This document shows, one piece after another, positions 48,944-62,477 of a stretch of DNA of 64,000 nucleotides. Positions within the stretch are counted from its first letter, which is position 1; each line of letters opens with the position of its first letter. Origin of the DNA: Pseudomonas sp. LRP2-20 (GTDB lineage Bacteria; Pseudomonadota; Gammaproteobacteria; Pseudomonadales; Pseudomonadaceae). The stretch spans positions 5,969,001 through 6,033,000 of the forward strand of contig NZ_AP025944.1 in NCBI RefSeq assembly GCF_024349685.1, given 5' to 3'. The notes beneath the pieces are model-generated. The model was not told where the DNA came from. It saw only the letters and a program-made list of their open reading frames with translations, and ran no database searches. The position numbers were made by a program, and so were the translations under genes.

Positions 48944-49363
48944 TTACTTGCCCTTGCGCAATTGCTGGACGGTACGCAGCTGAGCTGCAGCCTCGGCCAG
49001 ACGTGCGGCAGCAGCACCGTAGTCGAAGTCCGAGCTTTTCGCGTTCAGGGCGTTCTCAGCAGCCTTGAGGGCTTCCTGAGCCTGAGCTTCGTCCAGGTCG
49101 GCAGCGCGCTGCACGGTGTCGGCAAGAACCTTGACCATGTTCGGCTGCACTTCGAGGAAGCCACCGGAGATGTAGTACACCTCACGATCGCCACCTTGCT
49201 TGGTCAGCGTGATCGGACCAGGCTTGAGATTGGTGATCAGCGGGGCGTGGCCTGGAGCGATACCAAGATCGCCCAGGTTGCCGTGCGCTACTACCATCTC
49301 GACCAGGCCGGAGAAGATTTCTCCTTCCGCGCTGACGATATCGCAATGGACTGTCATAGCCAT
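48944..49363 (-). CDS. atpC: ATP synthase F1 epsilon subunit
   Basis: Epsilon sits on the central rotor stalk and inhibits ATP hydrolysis. The 139-aa product has an N-terminal beta-sandwich ([47 protein letters not shown]) and a C-terminal helical hairpin rich in Ala/Glu ([21 protein letters not shown]). The start at 49363 (MAMTVHCD) is used; an ATG two codons later is possible. It is the last gene of the atpIBEFHAGDC operon. Confidence 0.96.
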   Translation of the reverse strand: MAMTVHCDIVSAEGEIFSGLVEMVVAHGNLGDLGIAPGHAPLITNLKPGPITLTKQGGDREVYYISGGFLEVQPNMVKVLADTVQRAADLDEAQAQEALKAAENALNAKSSDFDYGAAAARLAEAAAQLRTVQQLRKGK

Positions 49364-49407
49364 CTGCTTGCCTCAACCTGATTAGCGCCCCTTGCGGGGC
49401 GCCGGGA

Positions 49408-50811
<1,404 letters not shown>

Positions 50812-51672
50812 TTAAACCGCGGCAGCGCCGCCGACGATTTCCGAGATCTCCTGGGTGATCGCAGCCTGACGCGCCTTGTTGTAGATCAACTGAAGCTCTT
50901 TGATCAAATCACCGGCGTTGTCTGTGGCGTTCTTCATGGCGATCATCCGGGCCGCTTGTTCAGCAGCGTTGTTCTCGACCACCGCCTGGTACACCTGCGA
51001 CTCCACGTAACGCACCATCAAGCCGTCCAGCAGCTCTTTTGCGTCGGGTTCGTACAGGTAGTCCCAGTGATGCTTGAGATCCTGATCCGGGGTTGCCACC
51101 AACGGTACCAATTGCTCGACCGTCGGTTTTTGGGTCATGGTGTTGATGAACTTGTTCGAAACCACCGAGAGGCGATCGATACGGCCGTCCAGGTAGGCGT
51201 CCAGCATCACTTTGACGGAGCCGATCAGATCGTTGATCGATGGCTCTTCGCCCAGGTGGCTGATCGCGGCTACGACGTTGCCGCCAAAGTTGCGGAAGAA
51301 TGCCGCACCCTTGCTGCCGATCACGCACAGGTCGATTTCAACGCCCTGTTCGCGGTTTTCGTTCATGTCCTTGACCAGGGCCTTGAACAGGTTGGTGTTC
51401 AAGCCACCGCACAGACCACGGTCACTGCTCACCACGATATAACCGGCGCGCTTTACAGGGCGCTCGATCATGAACGGGTGACGGTATTCCGGGTTGGCGT
51501 TGGCCAGATGACCGATCACCTGGCGGATACGCTCCGCGTAAGGACGGCTAGCAGCCATGCGCATTTGTGCCTTGCGCATCTTGCTGACCGCCACTTTCTC
51601 CATGGCGCTGGTAATTTTTTGCGTGCTTTTGATGCTCGCAATCTTACTGCGAATCTCTTTTGCGCCTGCCAT
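50812..51672 (-). CDS. atpG: ATP synthase F1 gamma subunit
   Basis: Gamma is the rotating shaft of F1. The 286-aa product begins [36 protein letters not shown], the N-terminal coiled-coil helix, and ends [27 protein letters not shown], the paired C-terminal helix. The central Rossmann-like region has [15 protein letters not shown]. Both coiled-coil signatures are intact and length is normal. It follows atpA by 48 bp. Confidence 0.97.
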   Translation of the reverse strand: MAGAKEIRSKIASIKSTQKITSAMEKVAVSKMRKAQMRMAASRPYAERIRQVIGHLANANPEYRHPFMIERPVKRAGYIVVSSDRGLCGGLNTNLFKALVKDMNENREQGVEIDLCVIGSKGAAFFRNFGGNVVAAISHLGEEPSINDLIGSVKVMLDAYLDGRIDRLSVVSNKFINTMTQKPTVEQLVPLVATPDQDLKHHWDYLYEPDAKELLDGLMVRYVESQVYQAVVENNAAEQAARMIAMKNATDNAGDLIKELQLIYNKARQAAITQEISEIVGGAAAV

Positions 51673-51720
51673 GTATCACCTATCAGGTTAGCAAGCGGGG
51701 GCCGGAGCCCCCGCTGCGGC

Positions 51721-53265
51721 TTACCAGGTCTGGGTGGCCTTGAACTTCTCGATACCGGCTTTCATGCCAGCGTCGATTTCGTCGTTGAAGTCACCCTTCA
51801 CGTTGATCTTCGCCATCAGTTCGGCGTGATCACGGTTGAAGTAGGCGATCAGTGCTTGCTCGAAGCTACCAACCTTGGAGACTTCCACGTCAGTCAGGAA
51901 ACCACGCTCAGCGGCGTACAGCGACAGGGCCATGTCCGCGATGGACATTGGCGCGTACTGCTTCTGCTTCATCAGCTCGGTTACGCGCTGACCATGCTCC
52001 AGCTGCTTGCGGGTCGCTTCGTCCAGATCGGAAGCGAACTGGGCGAATGCAGCCAGTTCACGGTACTGAGCCAGAGCGGTACGAATACCACCGGACAGCT
52101 TCTTGATGATCTTGGTCTGAGCGGCACCACCTACGCGGGATACCGAAACACCGGCGTTCACTGCAGGGCGGATGCCCGAGTTGAACATGGCCGATTCCAG
52201 GAAGATCTGACCGTCGGTGATGGAAATCACGTTGGTCGGAACGAACGCGGAAACGTCGCCAGCCTGGGTTTCGATGATCGGCAGGGCGGTCAGGGAACCG
52301 GTCTTGCCAGTGACTGCGCCGTTGGTGAACTTCTCGACGTACTCTTCCGAAACGCGCGATGCACGCTCCAGCAGACGGGAGTGGAGATAGAAAACGTCGC
52401 CTGGGTACGCTTCACGTCCTGGTGGACGACGCAGCAGCAGGGAGATCTGACGGTAGGCAACGGCCTGCTTGGACAGGTCATCGTAAACGATCAGGGCGTC
52501 TTCACCGCGGTCACGGAAGAACTCGCCCATGGTGCAGCCGGCGTATGGCGCCAGGAACTGCAGTGCGGCGGATTCCGAAGCACTGGCAACGACCACGATG
52601 GTGTTGGCCAGGGCGCCGGCTTCTTCCAGCTTGCGAACGATGTTGGCAACGGTGGAACGCTTCTGGCCGACTGCAACATAAACACAGAAAATACCGGAAT
52701 CTTTCTGGTTGATGATGGCGTCGATGGCCATGGCGGTCTTGCCGATCTGGCGGTCACCGATGATCAGCTCACGCTGGCCACGGCCGACTGGGATCATGGC
52801 GTCGACGGACTTGTAGCCAGTCTGTACAGGCTGGTCTACCGACTTACGCCAGATCACGCCTGGGGCCACTTTCTCGACCGCGTCGGTCTGGGTGTTGCCC
52901 AGAGGACCTTTGCCGTCGATCGGGTTGCCCAGTGCGTCAACGACGCGACCCAGCAGTTCCTTACCAACCGGAACTTCCAGGATGCGGCCGGTGCACTTGG
53001 CGCTCATGCCTTCGGCGAGGGTGTCATAGGCACCCAGGATCACTGCACCTACGGAGTCTTGCTCCAGGTTCAGGGCCATGCCGAAAACGCTGCCAGGGAA
53101 CTCGATCATTTCGCCGTACATGACGTCGGCCAGACCGTGGATCCGCACGATACCGTCGGATACCGAAACAACGGTACCTTCGTTACGGGCTTGGGAGCTC
53201 ACATCGAGGTTGTCGATGCGGCCCTTGATGATTTCACTAATTTCGGAAGGATTGAGTTGCTGCAT
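51721..53265 (-). CDS. atpA: ATP synthase F1 alpha subunit
   Basis: Alpha forms the regulatory nucleotide sites of F1. The 514-aa product has the P-loop GDRQIGKTA (Lys176 by position), the [11 protein letters not shown] barrel segment, [46 protein letters not shown] (with the arginine finger further on) and a normal C-terminal helical domain. It lies between atpH (21 bp upstream) and atpG. Confidence 0.98.
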   Translation of the reverse strand: MQQLNPSEISEIIKGRIDNLDVSSQARNEGTVVSVSDGIVRIHGLADVMYGEMIEFPGSVFGMALNLEQDSVGAVILGAYDTLAEGMSAKCTGRILEVPVGKELLGRVVDALGNPIDGKGPLGNTQTDAVEKVAPGVIWRKSVDQPVQTGYKSVDAMIPVGRGQRELIIGDRQIGKTAMAIDAIINQKDSGIFCVYVAVGQKRSTVANIVRKLEEAGALANTIVVVASASESAALQFLAPYAGCTMGEFFRDRGEDALIVYDDLSKQAVAYRQISLLLRRPPGREAYPGDVFYLHSRLLERASRVSEEYVEKFTNGAVTGKTGSLTALPIIETQAGDVSAFVPTNVISITDGQIFLESAMFNSGIRPAVNAGVSVSRVGGAAQTKIIKKLSGGIRTALAQYRELAAFAQFASDLDEATRKQLEHGQRVTELMKQKQYAPMSIADMALSLYAAERGFLTDVEVSKVGSFEQALIAYFNRDHAELMAKINVKGDFNDEIDAGMKAGIEKFKATQTW

Positions 53266-53286
53266 TGCTCTGCTGCCCCTTCAAAC

Positions 53287-53823
53287 TCAAGATTTCAATG
53301 CTTCGGCCAGTTTCGCGATCTTGCCGCGAACAGAGCCATCGATTACCAGGTCACCAGCGCGGATGACGACGCCGCCAATCAGGCTGGCATCCTCCGACGC
53401 GTGCAGGCGCACTTCCTGGCCTAACCGTGCACTGAGAACCTTGGCGAGTTTGTCTTGCTGTTCTTGGTTCAACGCGAAGGCACTGGTGACTTCCACGTCC
53501 ACGGATTTCTCTTGCTCGGCCTTGTACAGGTCGAAGAGGGCGGCAATCTCCGGCAACAGCAGGAGACGGTCGTTTTCCGCGGCAACATGAATGAAATTCT
53601 GTGCCTGTGCATTGAACTTGTCACCGCACACGTCAATGAACGTGGCGGCCTTTTCTGCGCTCGTCAGTCGCGGGGCCTTGAGCAGGCGCTGCATGGTGTC
53701 GTCTTGCGACACCGCAGCAGCCAGGCCGAGCATGGCTGACCAATTGGCCAGTTGCTGATGGGCCTGGGCATGCTCAAAGGCAGCCTTAGCGTAAGGTCGG
53801 GCCAACGTGGTCAGTTCTGCCAT
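53287..53823 (-). CDS. atpH: ATP synthase delta subunit
   Basis: Delta joins the peripheral stalk to the top of F1. The 178-aa product has the helical N-terminal domain ([27 protein letters not shown]) and the C-terminal [29 protein letters not shown] plus [29 protein letters not shown], the OSCP/delta signature. It lies 12 bp after atpF and 21 bp before atpA. Confidence 0.96.
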
Positions 53824-53835
53824 GATCGCCCTCGC

Positions 53836-54306
53836 TTAAATTTCAGCGGCCAGTTTGTTAACCAGCTCCGCATGCGCGTTTTGATCGATTGTGGCGCCAA
53901 GGATCTTTTCAGCACCACCAACGGCCAGAGCACCCACTTGGGCACGCAGAGCGTCTTTAGCGCTGTTCAGTTCCTGTTCGATCTCGGCCAGAGCCTGAGC
54001 CTTCACACGGTCAGCTTCGACGCGGGCCTGATCACGGGCTTCCTCGACAAGCTGAGCAGCGCGTTTCTTGCTTTGCTCAATGATTTCGGCTGCCTGTGCT
54101 TTAGCTTCACGCAGTTGCTGACCCACTTTCTCTTGGGCCAGCTCCAGGTCGCGAGCTGCGCGGTTGGCAGCGTCCAAGCCGTCGGCAATCTTCTTTTGGC
54201 GCTCTTGCAGGGCAGTGATGACCGGAGGCCATACGTACTTCATGCAGAAGAGTACAAAAATCAGGAAGGCAACGGATTGGCCAATCAGGGTTGCATTAAT
54301 GTTCAC
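53836..54306 (-). CDS. atpF: ATP synthase F0 b subunit
   Basis: Subunit b is the membrane-anchored peripheral stalk. The 156-aa product has one N-terminal membrane helix ([40 protein letters not shown]) and a long highly charged helix rich in Ala/Glu/Lys/Gln forming the right-handed coiled coil. Length is typical. It lies 57 bp after atpE and 12 bp before atpH. Confidence 0.96.
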   Translation of the reverse strand: MNINATLIGQSVAFLIFVLFCMKYVWPPVITALQERQKKIADGLDAANRAARDLELAQEKVGQQLREAKAQAAEIIEQSKKRAAQLVEEARDQARVEADRVKAQALAEIEQELNSAKDALRAQVGALAVGGAEKILGATIDQNAHAELVNKLAAEI

Positions 54307-54363
54307 GCCAACACCTCGCTCGGTCTTAATTCATCACAGCCATCAACTCGTGGTTACGAGTGA

Positions 54364-54636
<273 letters not shown>

Positions 54637-54714
54637 TTACGTCGTATTGGTTAGGTTTTTAAGTTGAAGCGGTAAAACAAATCGTTTGGTACAGCTGCCC
54701 TTGCGGACTTTTAA

Positions 54715-54744
54715 AGCCCTCCCCCCAAACGAGCGGGGAAGGCT
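54715..54744 (-). promoter_or_regulatory. Hairpin in the atpB-atpE intergenic gap
   Basis: On the minus strand AGCCTTCCCC pairs with GGGGGAGGGCT (one wobble) around GCTCGTTT, followed by TTTAAAAG. It lies 20 nt after the atpB stop and may stabilise or set the level of the downstream atpE message. Confidence 0.45.
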
Positions 54745-54764
54745 ACAAGACACGCCAGGCGGTC

Positions 54765-56058
<1,294 letters not shown>

Positions 56059-56207
56059 CACAACTGCTCCTCGGAAGTCGACCAACAAGTCAGTTATGAC
56101 TTGGCATAATTTGTGCCGACAAAATGCGCGCAGAGTATAGGGGTGGATTAACCCCTATTCAACTCTTCGGTAGTGATTTCCGACTGCGCGCTACAACAGG
56201 AATTGTT

Positions 56208-57080
56208 TCAGCGGATGTGAGCAAGCACGCCTTGCAACTCGTCAAGCGAGTTGTAGCGAATAACCAACTGGCCTTTGCCCTTGTTGCCGTGGCGTATCTG
56301 CACGGCAGAGCCCAGGCGCTCTGCGAGCCGTTGTTCAAGGCGCGCGATGTCCGGATCAGGTTTGCTCGGTTCGACCGGCTCAGGCTTGCCATTGAGCCAC
56401 TGACGGACCAGTGCCTCGGTTTGGCGCACGGTGAGGCCACGTGCGACAACATGACGCGCCCCCTCTTCCTGACGATCTTCCTCGAGGCCGAGCAAGGCAC
56501 GGGCATGGCCCATTTCCAGGTCGCCGTGGGCGAGCATGGTCTTGATCGCCTCGGGCAGCGAGATCAGGCGCAGCAGGTTGGCCACGGTCACCCGCGACTT
56601 GCCCACGGCATCGGCCACCTGTTGCTGGGTCAGCTCGAACTCCTGCTGCAGGCGCTGCAGGGCCAGGGCTTCTTCCAGCGGGTTGAGGTCCTCGCGCTGA
56701 ATGTTCTCGATCAGCGCCATGGCGATGGCGGCTTCATCCGGCACTTCGCGCACCATCGCCGGGATGGTGTCGAGACCGGCCTGCTGGGTGGCGCGCCAGC
56801 GGCGCTCACCGGCAATGATCTCATAGCGGCTACCGTCGATCGGGCGAACCACGATCGGCTGCATCACCCCATGGTTGCGAATCGAGTGCGCGAGTTCTTC
56901 CAGTGCCTCGGGGTCCATGTCGCGGCGCGGCTGGTACTTGCCGCGCTGGATCAGTTCGACGGGCAGGTGTTGCAGTTCTTTCTGGTCGATCTTCACAGCC
57001 TGCGCTTCGAGCGCGCTGACGGAAGGACCACTGAGCAGAGCATCCAACCCACGTCCGAGACCCCGTTTCTTGACGGCCAT
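56208..57080 (-). CDS. parB: Chromosome partitioning protein ParB
   Basis: ParB is a CTP-dependent clamp that loads at parS and spreads to organise the origin region. The 290-aa product starts MAVKKRGLGRGLDALLSG and has the CTP-binding GERRWRA motif (residues 91-97). An HTH follows in ELTQQQVADAVGKSRVTVANLLRLISLPE, with MGHARALLGL and a C-terminal dimer domain. It follows parA by 9 bp. A perfect parS lies about 21 kb away in folE2. Confidence 0.96.
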   Translation of the reverse strand: MAVKKRGLGRGLDALLSGPSVSALEAQAVKIDQKELQHLPVELIQRGKYQPRRDMDPEALEELAHSIRNHGVMQPIVVRPIDGSRYEIIAGERRWRATQQAGLDTIPAMVREVPDEAAIAMALIENIQREDLNPLEEALALQRLQQEFELTQQQVADAVGKSRVTVANLLRLISLPEAIKTMLAHGDLEMGHARALLGLEEDRQEEGARHVVARGLTVRQTEALVRQWLNGKPEPVEPSKPDPDIARLEQRLAERLGSAVQIRHGNKGKGQLVIRYNSLDELQGVLAHIR

Positions 57081-57089
57081 ACGGATTCC

Positions 57090-57881
57090 TTAAGTTGTTT
57101 GTGCAGTGCGTGATTGACGGCGTTGACGGCGTACCAGTTCCCCGGCCAGGGCCAGATAGGCCAGTGCGCCACGCGATTGCTTGTCGTAGGCCAGCGCCGG
57201 CATGCCGAAGCTCGGGGCCTCGGCCAGGCGGATGTTGCGCGGGATGACCGTGTCGTACAGCTGTTCGCCGAAGTGTTCCTTGAGCTGCGCCGAAACATCG
57301 TTGTTCAGGCTCAGGCGCGGGTCGTACATGGTGCGCAGCAGGCCTTCGATCTTCAGCTCCGGGTTCAACCGGGCAGCGATGCGCTTGATGTTATCCACAA
57401 GGTCGCTGAGCCCTTCGAGTGCGTAGTACTCGCACTGCATCGGGATGATCACGCCATCGGAGGCGACCAGCGCGTTGAGCGTCAGCATCGACAGCGACGG
57501 CGGGCAGTCGATGAGGATGAAATCGTAGTTCTCGCGGATCGGCGCCAGCGCGTTGCGCAGGCGGCTCTCCTTGACCTGCATTTCCAGCAGCACCACTTCC
57601 GCAGCGGTCAGGTCGCGGTTGGCCGGCAGCAACTGGAAGCCGCCGTGCTCGGAGTAGTGCATGGCCTGGGCAAGGTCGCATTCCCCGATCAGCAGGTCAT
57701 AGACCGAATGCTCGAGTTCGTGTTTGTCCACACCGCTGCCCATGGTCGCGTTGCCCTGCGGATCGAGGTCGATCAGCAGCACACGACGCTTGGTCGCGGC
57801 CAGCGATGCTGCGAGGTTGATACAGGTGGTGGTCTTGCCGACCCCACCTTTCTGGTTCGCGATTGCGAATACCTTAGCCAT
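57090..57881 (-). CDS. parA: Chromosome partitioning ATPase ParA
   Basis: ParA is the ATPase that moves ParB-parS complexes. The 263-aa product begins MAKVFAIANQKGGVGKTT with the deviant Walker A (KGGVGKTT, residues 11-18), then LLIDLDPQGNATMGSG and IDCPPSLSMLTLNALVASD. The start at 57881 is used; an upstream in-frame start adds six unconserved residues. It lies 18 bp after rsmG and 9 bp before parB. Confidence 0.97.
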   Translation of the reverse strand: MAKVFAIANQKGGVGKTTTCINLAASLAATKRRVLLIDLDPQGNATMGSGVDKHELEHSVYDLLIGECDLAQAMHYSEHGGFQLLPANRDLTAAEVVLLEMQVKESRLRNALAPIRENYDFILIDCPPSLSMLTLNALVASDGVIIPMQCEYYALEGLSDLVDNIKRIAARLNPELKIEGLLRTMYDPRLSLNNDVSAQLKEHFGEQLYDTVIPRNIRLAEAPSFGMPALAYDKQSRGALAYLALAGELVRRQRRQSRTAQTT

Positions 57882-57899
57882 TGTTGCGTGTGTTCCCAA

Positions 57900-58550
57900 T
57901 CAAGCCTTGCGGCGCAGTATCAGCAGATGGCGCTGGCCCTGGCAACCTGGAACGGTCAGGGCCTGCTCGCTTTCCACTGTGAAGTCTGCGGGCAATGCTA
58001 CCAGTTCATCGGCAGGATGCAGCCCCTTCATTGCAAGCCATTGCGTCCCGGTGTCGCCCAGATGGCGGGTCCAGTTGGTGAAGTTCTCCATGCTGCTGAA
58101 GGCGCGGGAGATGATCCCGCTGAACGGTAGCGAGGGCTTAAAGGCTTCGACCCGGCTGTGGATAACCGTGAGGTTGTCCAGTTTCAGTTCCATCTTCACC
58201 TGGGTCAGGAAGCGGGTCTTCTTGCCATTGGCGTCCAGTACCGTCACCTGCTTGTGCGGATGCAGGATAGCCAAAGGGATGCCGGGCATGCCACCGCCGC
58301 TGCCAACATCCAGCCAGTTGTCACGCTCGCTGTGGATAAACGACATGACACTGAGACTGTCGAGCAGATGGCGGGAAACCATCTCGTCCGGATCGCGCAC
58401 GGCAGTGAGGTTGTAGGCTTTGTTCCATTTGATCAACAGGGCCAGGTAGCCCAGCAGCTTCTCCTGCTGCTCGGCGCTCAGCTCGACACCGAGCTGGCGC
58501 GCACCTGTGGACAACTCTTCGGCGTGTTGCGGGGTGACCAGGGAACTCAA
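57900..58550 (-). CDS. rsmG: 16S rRNA (guanine527-N7)-methyltransferase
   Basis: RsmG methylates G527 of 16S rRNA; its loss gives low-level streptomycin resistance. The 216-aa product has [26 protein letters not shown], the SAM motif [17 protein letters not shown], and [14 protein letters not shown]. The start is TTG at 58550 overlapping the mnmG stop as TTGA, with GGAG 8 nt upstream, so translation is coupled to mnmG. Confidence 0.95.
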   Translation of the reverse strand: MSSLVTPQHAEELSTGARQLGVELSAEQQEKLLGYLALLIKWNKAYNLTAVRDPDEMVSRHLLDSLSVMSFIHSERDNWLDVGSGGGMPGIPLAILHPHKQVTVLDANGKKTRFLTQVKMELKLDNLTVIHSRVEAFKPSLPFSGIISRAFSSMENFTNWTRHLGDTGTQWLAMKGLHPADELVALPADFTVESEQALTVPGCQGQRHLLILRRKA

Positions 58551-60442
58551 GCGCTTTGCTCCAATTCGCGGCCAGCGCCGCGTTTTTTCAGATGAATCAG
58601 CAACAGGGAAATCGCCGCCGGGGTGACGCCGGGGATACGCGAAGCCTGGCCCAGCGTCTCAGGACGGGTCTGGCCGAGCTTGCCCTGGATTTCCTTCGAC
58701 AGCCCGGAAATCGTGGTGTAGTCGATATCCACAGGCAGGCGGGTGTCTTCGCTGGCGCGCAGACGGGCGATCTCATGCTGCTGACGATCGATGTAACCGG
58801 CGTACTTGGTCTTGATCTCTACCTGCTCGGCGACCTGTGGATCGATCACTTCACCGCCGGTCGCTTCGATCAGCCCGGCATAGTCGATCTCTGGCCGGGC
58901 CAGCAGGTTGAGCAGGCTGTACTCGTGGGCCAGTGGGGTGCCGAACTTATCCACAATGGCTCGGCCCTGCTCGGTGTTCGGGCGTACCCAGGTCGACTTC
59001 AGGCGTTGTTCTTCACGCTCGATGCCGTCGCGCTTGGCGCAGAACGCGGCCCAGCGCTCGTCGTCGATCAGGCCGAGCTCGCGACCTTTCTCGGTCAGGC
59101 GCAGGTCAGCGTTGTCCTCGCGCAGGATCAGCCGGTATTCGGCACGCGACGTGAACATCCGGTACGGCTCCTGGGTACCCAGGGTAATCAGGTCGTCGAC
59201 CAATACGCCGATGTACGCCTCGTCGCGGCGCGGGCACCAGCTTTCGCGGCCTTGCGCACGCAGCGCAGCGTTGGTCCCGGCCAGCAGGCCCTGGGCGCCG
59301 GCTTCTTCGTAGCCGGTGGTGCCGTTGATCTGGCCGGCGAAGAACAGGCCACCGATGACTTTGGTCTCCAGGCTGTACTTGAGGTCACGCGGGTCGAAGT
59401 AGTCGTACTCGATGGCGTAACCCGGCCGAACGATGTGGGCGTTTTCCATCCCGCGGATCGAGCGCACCAGCTCCAGCTGCACATCGAACGGCAGCGAAGT
59501 GGAAATACCGTTGGGGTACAGCTCGTGGGTGGTCAGGCCTTCTGGCTCGATGAACACCTGGTGGCTTTCCTTGTCGGCGAAGCGGTGGATCTTGTCTTCG
59601 ATCGACGGGCAATAGCGTGGGCCGACACCTTCGATCACACCGGAGTACATCGGTGAGCGGTCAAGGTTCGAGGCAATGATCTCGTGGGTGCGGGCGTTGG
59701 TGTGGGTAATCCAGCAGCTCACCTGGCGCGGGTGCATCTGGGCGTTGCCCATGAACGACATCACCGGGATCGGCGTATCGCCTGGTTGCTCGGTCATGAC
59801 CGAGAAGTCCACGGAACGCCCGTCGATACGCGGCGGGGTACCGGTTTTCAGGCGGCCGACGCGCAGCGGCAGTTCACGCATGCGGTGAGCCAAAGCAATC
59901 GAAGGCGGATCACCGGCGCGACCACCGGAATGATTCTGCAGGCCGATGTGGATAAGGCCACCGAGGAAAGTACCGGTGGTCAGCACTACGGATTCGGCGA
60001 AGAAGCGCAGGCCCATCTGGGTCACCACACCTTTGACCTGGTCCTGTTCGACGATCAGGTCGTCGCAGGACTGCTGGAATATCCACAGGTTCGGCTGGTT
60101 TTCCAGGATCTCGCGGACCACCGCCTTGTAGATGGCGCGGTCGGCCTGTGCGCGGGTGGCGCGTACGGCCGGACCCTTGCGGTTGTTCAGGATGCGGAAC
60201 TGGATGCCGCTCTTGTCGGTGGCCAGCGCCATCGCGCCGCCGAGCGCATCGATCTCTTTGACCAGATGGCTTTTGCCAATACCGCCGATGGCGGGGTTGC
60301 AGCTCATGTGACCGAGGGTTTCCACGTTATGGGTCAACAGCAGGGTTTTCACACCCATGCGTGCTGACGCAAGCGCAGCCTCGGTACCGGCATGGCCGCC
60401 GCCGATGACGATCACTTCAAAACGGGAAGGGAAATCCACCAC
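58547..60442 (-). CDS. mnmG: tRNA uridine-5-carboxymethylaminomethyl modification enzyme MnmG
   Basis: MnmG (GidA) works with MnmE to put the cmnm5 group on the wobble uridine of several tRNAs. The 631-aa product has the FAD loop [58 protein letters not shown] sequence (here [17 protein letters not shown]) and the C-terminal helical domain. The start is GTG at 60442, with a GAGGTG Shine-Dalgarno. It lies next to an origin-like region, as in many bacteria. Confidence 0.97.
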   Translation of the reverse strand: MVDFPSRFEVIVIGGGHAGTEAALASARMGVKTLLLTHNVETLGHMSCNPAIGGIGKSHLVKEIDALGGAMALATDKSGIQFRILNNRKGPAVRATRAQADRAIYKAVVREILENQPNLWIFQQSCDDLIVEQDQVKGVVTQMGLRFFAESVVLTTGTFLGGLIHIGLQNHSGGRAGDPPSIALAHRMRELPLRVGRLKTGTPPRIDGRSVDFSVMTEQPGDTPIPVMSFMGNAQMHPRQVSCWITHTNARTHEIIASNLDRSPMYSGVIEGVGPRYCPSIEDKIHRFADKESHQVFIEPEGLTTHELYPNGISTSLPFDVQLELVRSIRGMENAHIVRPGYAIEYDYFDPRDLKYSLETKVIGGLFFAGQINGTTGYEEAGAQGLLAGTNAALRAQGRESWCPRRDEAYIGVLVDDLITLGTQEPYRMFTSRAEYRLILREDNADLRLTEKGRELGLIDDERWAAFCAKRDGIEREEQRLKSTWVRPNTEQGRAIVDKFGTPLAHEYSLLNLLARPEIDYAGLIEATGGEVIDPQVAEQVEIKTKYAGYIDRQQHEIARLRASEDTRLPVDIDYTTISGLSKEIQGKLGQTRPETLGQASRIPGVTPAAISLLLIHLKKRGAGRELEQSA

Positions 60443-60540
60443 GCACCTCGTGCCTGTTTTTGCGAATAGAGAAGGTAAGCGGACAAGTATAGGGACTTCC
60501 CCCCCTCTAAAGGAACCGTCTGAGCAAATTTTGATCAGTC

Positions 60541-61023
60541 TGTGGATGAGTGGCAGACAACAAAAATCAAAGAGAAGAAAATTAAAAAAGCTTTGTTTTT
60601 ATGTTTATTCTTATACACAGCCTTGTCTGTGGATAACGTTCTATAGCCCTCTGCCTACCTGGCTTACAGTGAAAATAAACCCTGTGGCTTACCCACCATG
60701 AGGGTTATGGATAACGTCTTTTAGCCTGTGGATTAAATGGCTGTTTACCCACAGGCGCCTTTATCCTCAGCAAAAATGCCTGCTTATCAACGGAGCTGAA
60801 GGCGGGTTTTCCACAGGGCTCCCGAACAGGGTTCTGTGTCTGTGGATGAATTTACGTCCCCCTGAATTGACCGACAGCGCGATGGTTCGACGGCCGACGA
60901 ACGCTTCTGCAGATGTCGACTGAGGCACTGAATTGGGGTTTCGAATCCGACGAGTGGATAAATCACAGGCAAAAAAAAGCCGCTCCAGAAGGAGCGGCCT
61001 TGGTTTTAACGAGCTGTGGATTA
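60541..61023. other. Origin-like region: DnaA-box cluster with A/T-rich stretch between mnmG and mnmE
   Basis: The 578-bp gap (60443-61020) has no gene. It holds one exact DnaA box (60628-60636), ten one-mismatch boxes (60541, 60611, 60706, 60727, 60745, 60761, 60807, 60841, 60953, 61015) and one weaker (60784). An A/T-rich stretch at 60559-60619 could be an unwinding element. Pseudomonas replication is usually placed between rpmH and dnaA, so this may be a second or auxiliary origin or a DnaA-binding reservoir. Confidence 0.65.
60971..60998 (-). terminator. Terminator of mnmE
   Basis: GCCGCTCC and GGAGCGGC (60979-60998) pair perfectly with a 4-nt loop, followed on the minus strand by eight T residues, 22 bp after the mnmE stop. 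Confidence 0.93.
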
Positions 61024-62391
61024 CTTGCCGATGCAGAAACTGGAGAAGATCCGCCCCAACAGGTCATCGGAACTGAATGCCCCCGTGATCTCGCCCAGCG
61101 CCTGCTGCGCCTGACGCAGGTCCTCGGCCAGCAATTCACCCGCTCCCGCCAGGGTCAGCTGAGCACGACCATGCTCCAGGTGCGTACTGGCTTGGCGCAG
61201 GGCATCCAGGTGACGCCGGCGGGCGCTGAAACCGCTTTCGGCGGTCTGTTCATAACCCATGCAGGCCTTGAGGTGGTCACGCAGCAGTTGCAGCCCCTGG
61301 TGATCCCCCTTGGCACTCAGGGTAATGGTCACATGGCCGTCGTCGCATTGTTCCAACCCAACCCGTTCACCACTGAGATCGGCCTTGTTGCGAATCAGCG
61401 TGACCTTGGCCGGGTCTGGCCGCTGGTCGAGAAACTCGGGCCACAAGGCGAACGGGTCGCTGGCCTCAGGTGCGGTGGAATCGACCACCAGCAATACCCG
61501 ATCAGCCTCGCCGATGGCCTTCAGTGCGCGTTCCACGCCGATCTTTTCCACATGGTCATCGGTATCCCGCAGGCCTGCAGTGTCAACCACATGCAGCGGC
61601 ATGCCATCGATGTGGATATGTTCCCGGAGTATGTCCCGGGTGGTGCCGGCGATGTCGGTGACGATGGCGGCCTCGCGCCCCGCCAGCTGGTTCAGCAAGC
61701 TCGACTTGCCGGCATTCGGCCGCCCCGCGATCACCACTGTCATACCGTCACGCAGCAAGGCGCCCTGCCCGGCCTCGCGCTGCACGGTGGATAACTCGGT
61801 GCGCACTGCATCGAGCATCGACAACACATGGCCATCAGCGAGGAAGTCGATTTCCTCTTCGGGGAAGTCGATCGCTGCCTCGACGTAGATGCGCAACGCA
61901 ATCAGCGCCTCTGTCAGGCTGTGCACACGCTTGGAGAATTCCCCCTGCAGCGAGCGCAAGGCGTTGCGCGCGGCCTGGCTGGAACTCGCCTCGATCAGGT
62001 CGGCGATGGCTTCGGCCTGGGCCAGGTCGAGCTTGTCGTTGAGGAACGCACGCTCGCTGAACTCGCCCGGGCGCGCCAGGCGGCAGCCAACTTGTACACA
62101 GCGCTGCAGCAGCATATCCAGGACCACTGGGCCGCCATGGCCCTGCAGCTCGAGTACATCCTCGCCGGTGAACGAATTGGGCCCTGGGAAGAACAGCGAA
62201 ATGCCCTCATCAAGCACCAGGCCATCCTCGTCGCGAAATGGCCCGTAGTGGGCATGCCGTGGCGTCAGCGTTCGGCCGGTGATCAGCTGGCCAGCCTTGC
62301 TCGCCAATGGCCCGGACAGCCTGACGATACCGACGCCTCCGCGGCCTTGGGCGGTGGCGATGGCGGCGATGGTTTCACGCACAGTGTTCAT
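61021..62391 (-). CDS. mnmE: tRNA modification GTPase MnmE
   Basis: MnmE (TrmE) is the GTPase partner of MnmG in wobble-uridine modification. The 456-aa product has an N-terminal folate-binding domain ([20 protein letters not shown]), a central helical region and an inserted G domain. G1 GRPNAGKS lies at residues 223-230, followed by [14 protein letters not shown] and NKAD. The catalytic C-terminal CIGK is intact. It sits just downstream of yidC on the same strand, separated by a terminator, as in most gammaproteobacteria. Confidence 0.97.
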   Translation of the reverse strand: MNTVRETIAAIATAQGRGGVGIVRLSGPLASKAGQLITGRTLTPRHAHYGPFRDEDGLVLDEGISLFFPGPNSFTGEDVLELQGHGGPVVLDMLLQRCVQVGCRLARPGEFSERAFLNDKLDLAQAEAIADLIEASSSQAARNALRSLQGEFSKRVHSLTEALIALRIYVEAAIDFPEEEIDFLADGHVLSMLDAVRTELSTVQREAGQGALLRDGMTVVIAGRPNAGKSSLLNQLAGREAAIVTDIAGTTRDILREHIHIDGMPLHVVDTAGLRDTDDHVEKIGVERALKAIGEADRVLLVVDSTAPEASDPFALWPEFLDQRPDPAKVTLIRNKADLSGERVGLEQCDDGHVTITLSAKGDHQGLQLLRDHLKACMGYEQTAESGFSARRRHLDALRQASTHLEHGRAQLTLAGAGELLAEDLRQAQQALGEITGAFSSDDLLGRIFSSFCIGK

Positions 62392-62425
62392 GCTCGAAAG
62401 CCTCTACGACAAAAACGACAGATAG

Positions 62426-62452
62426 CAAAAACGCCCCCGAGGGGGCGTTTTT
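62426..62452 (-). terminator. Terminator of yidC
   Basis: AAAAACGCCCCC and GGGGGCGTTTTT pair perfectly with a 2-nt centre, giving T runs on both sides, 26 bp after the yidC stop. Confidence 0.93.
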
Positions 62453-62477
62453 ATTCACAGGCTAGCGCAGTAGCCCG

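Noticed and set aside
50956..53424. 822-codon open frame antisense to atpG-atpA-atpH
   Set aside because: It spans three conserved genes on the opposite strand and has shadow-type composition. Conserved atp genes fully explain the open frame.
60913..61794. Open frame starting in the origin-like gap and running antisense to mnmE
   Set aside because: No ribosome-binding site, overlaps the mnmE terminator and mnmE itself, and has no domain signature.
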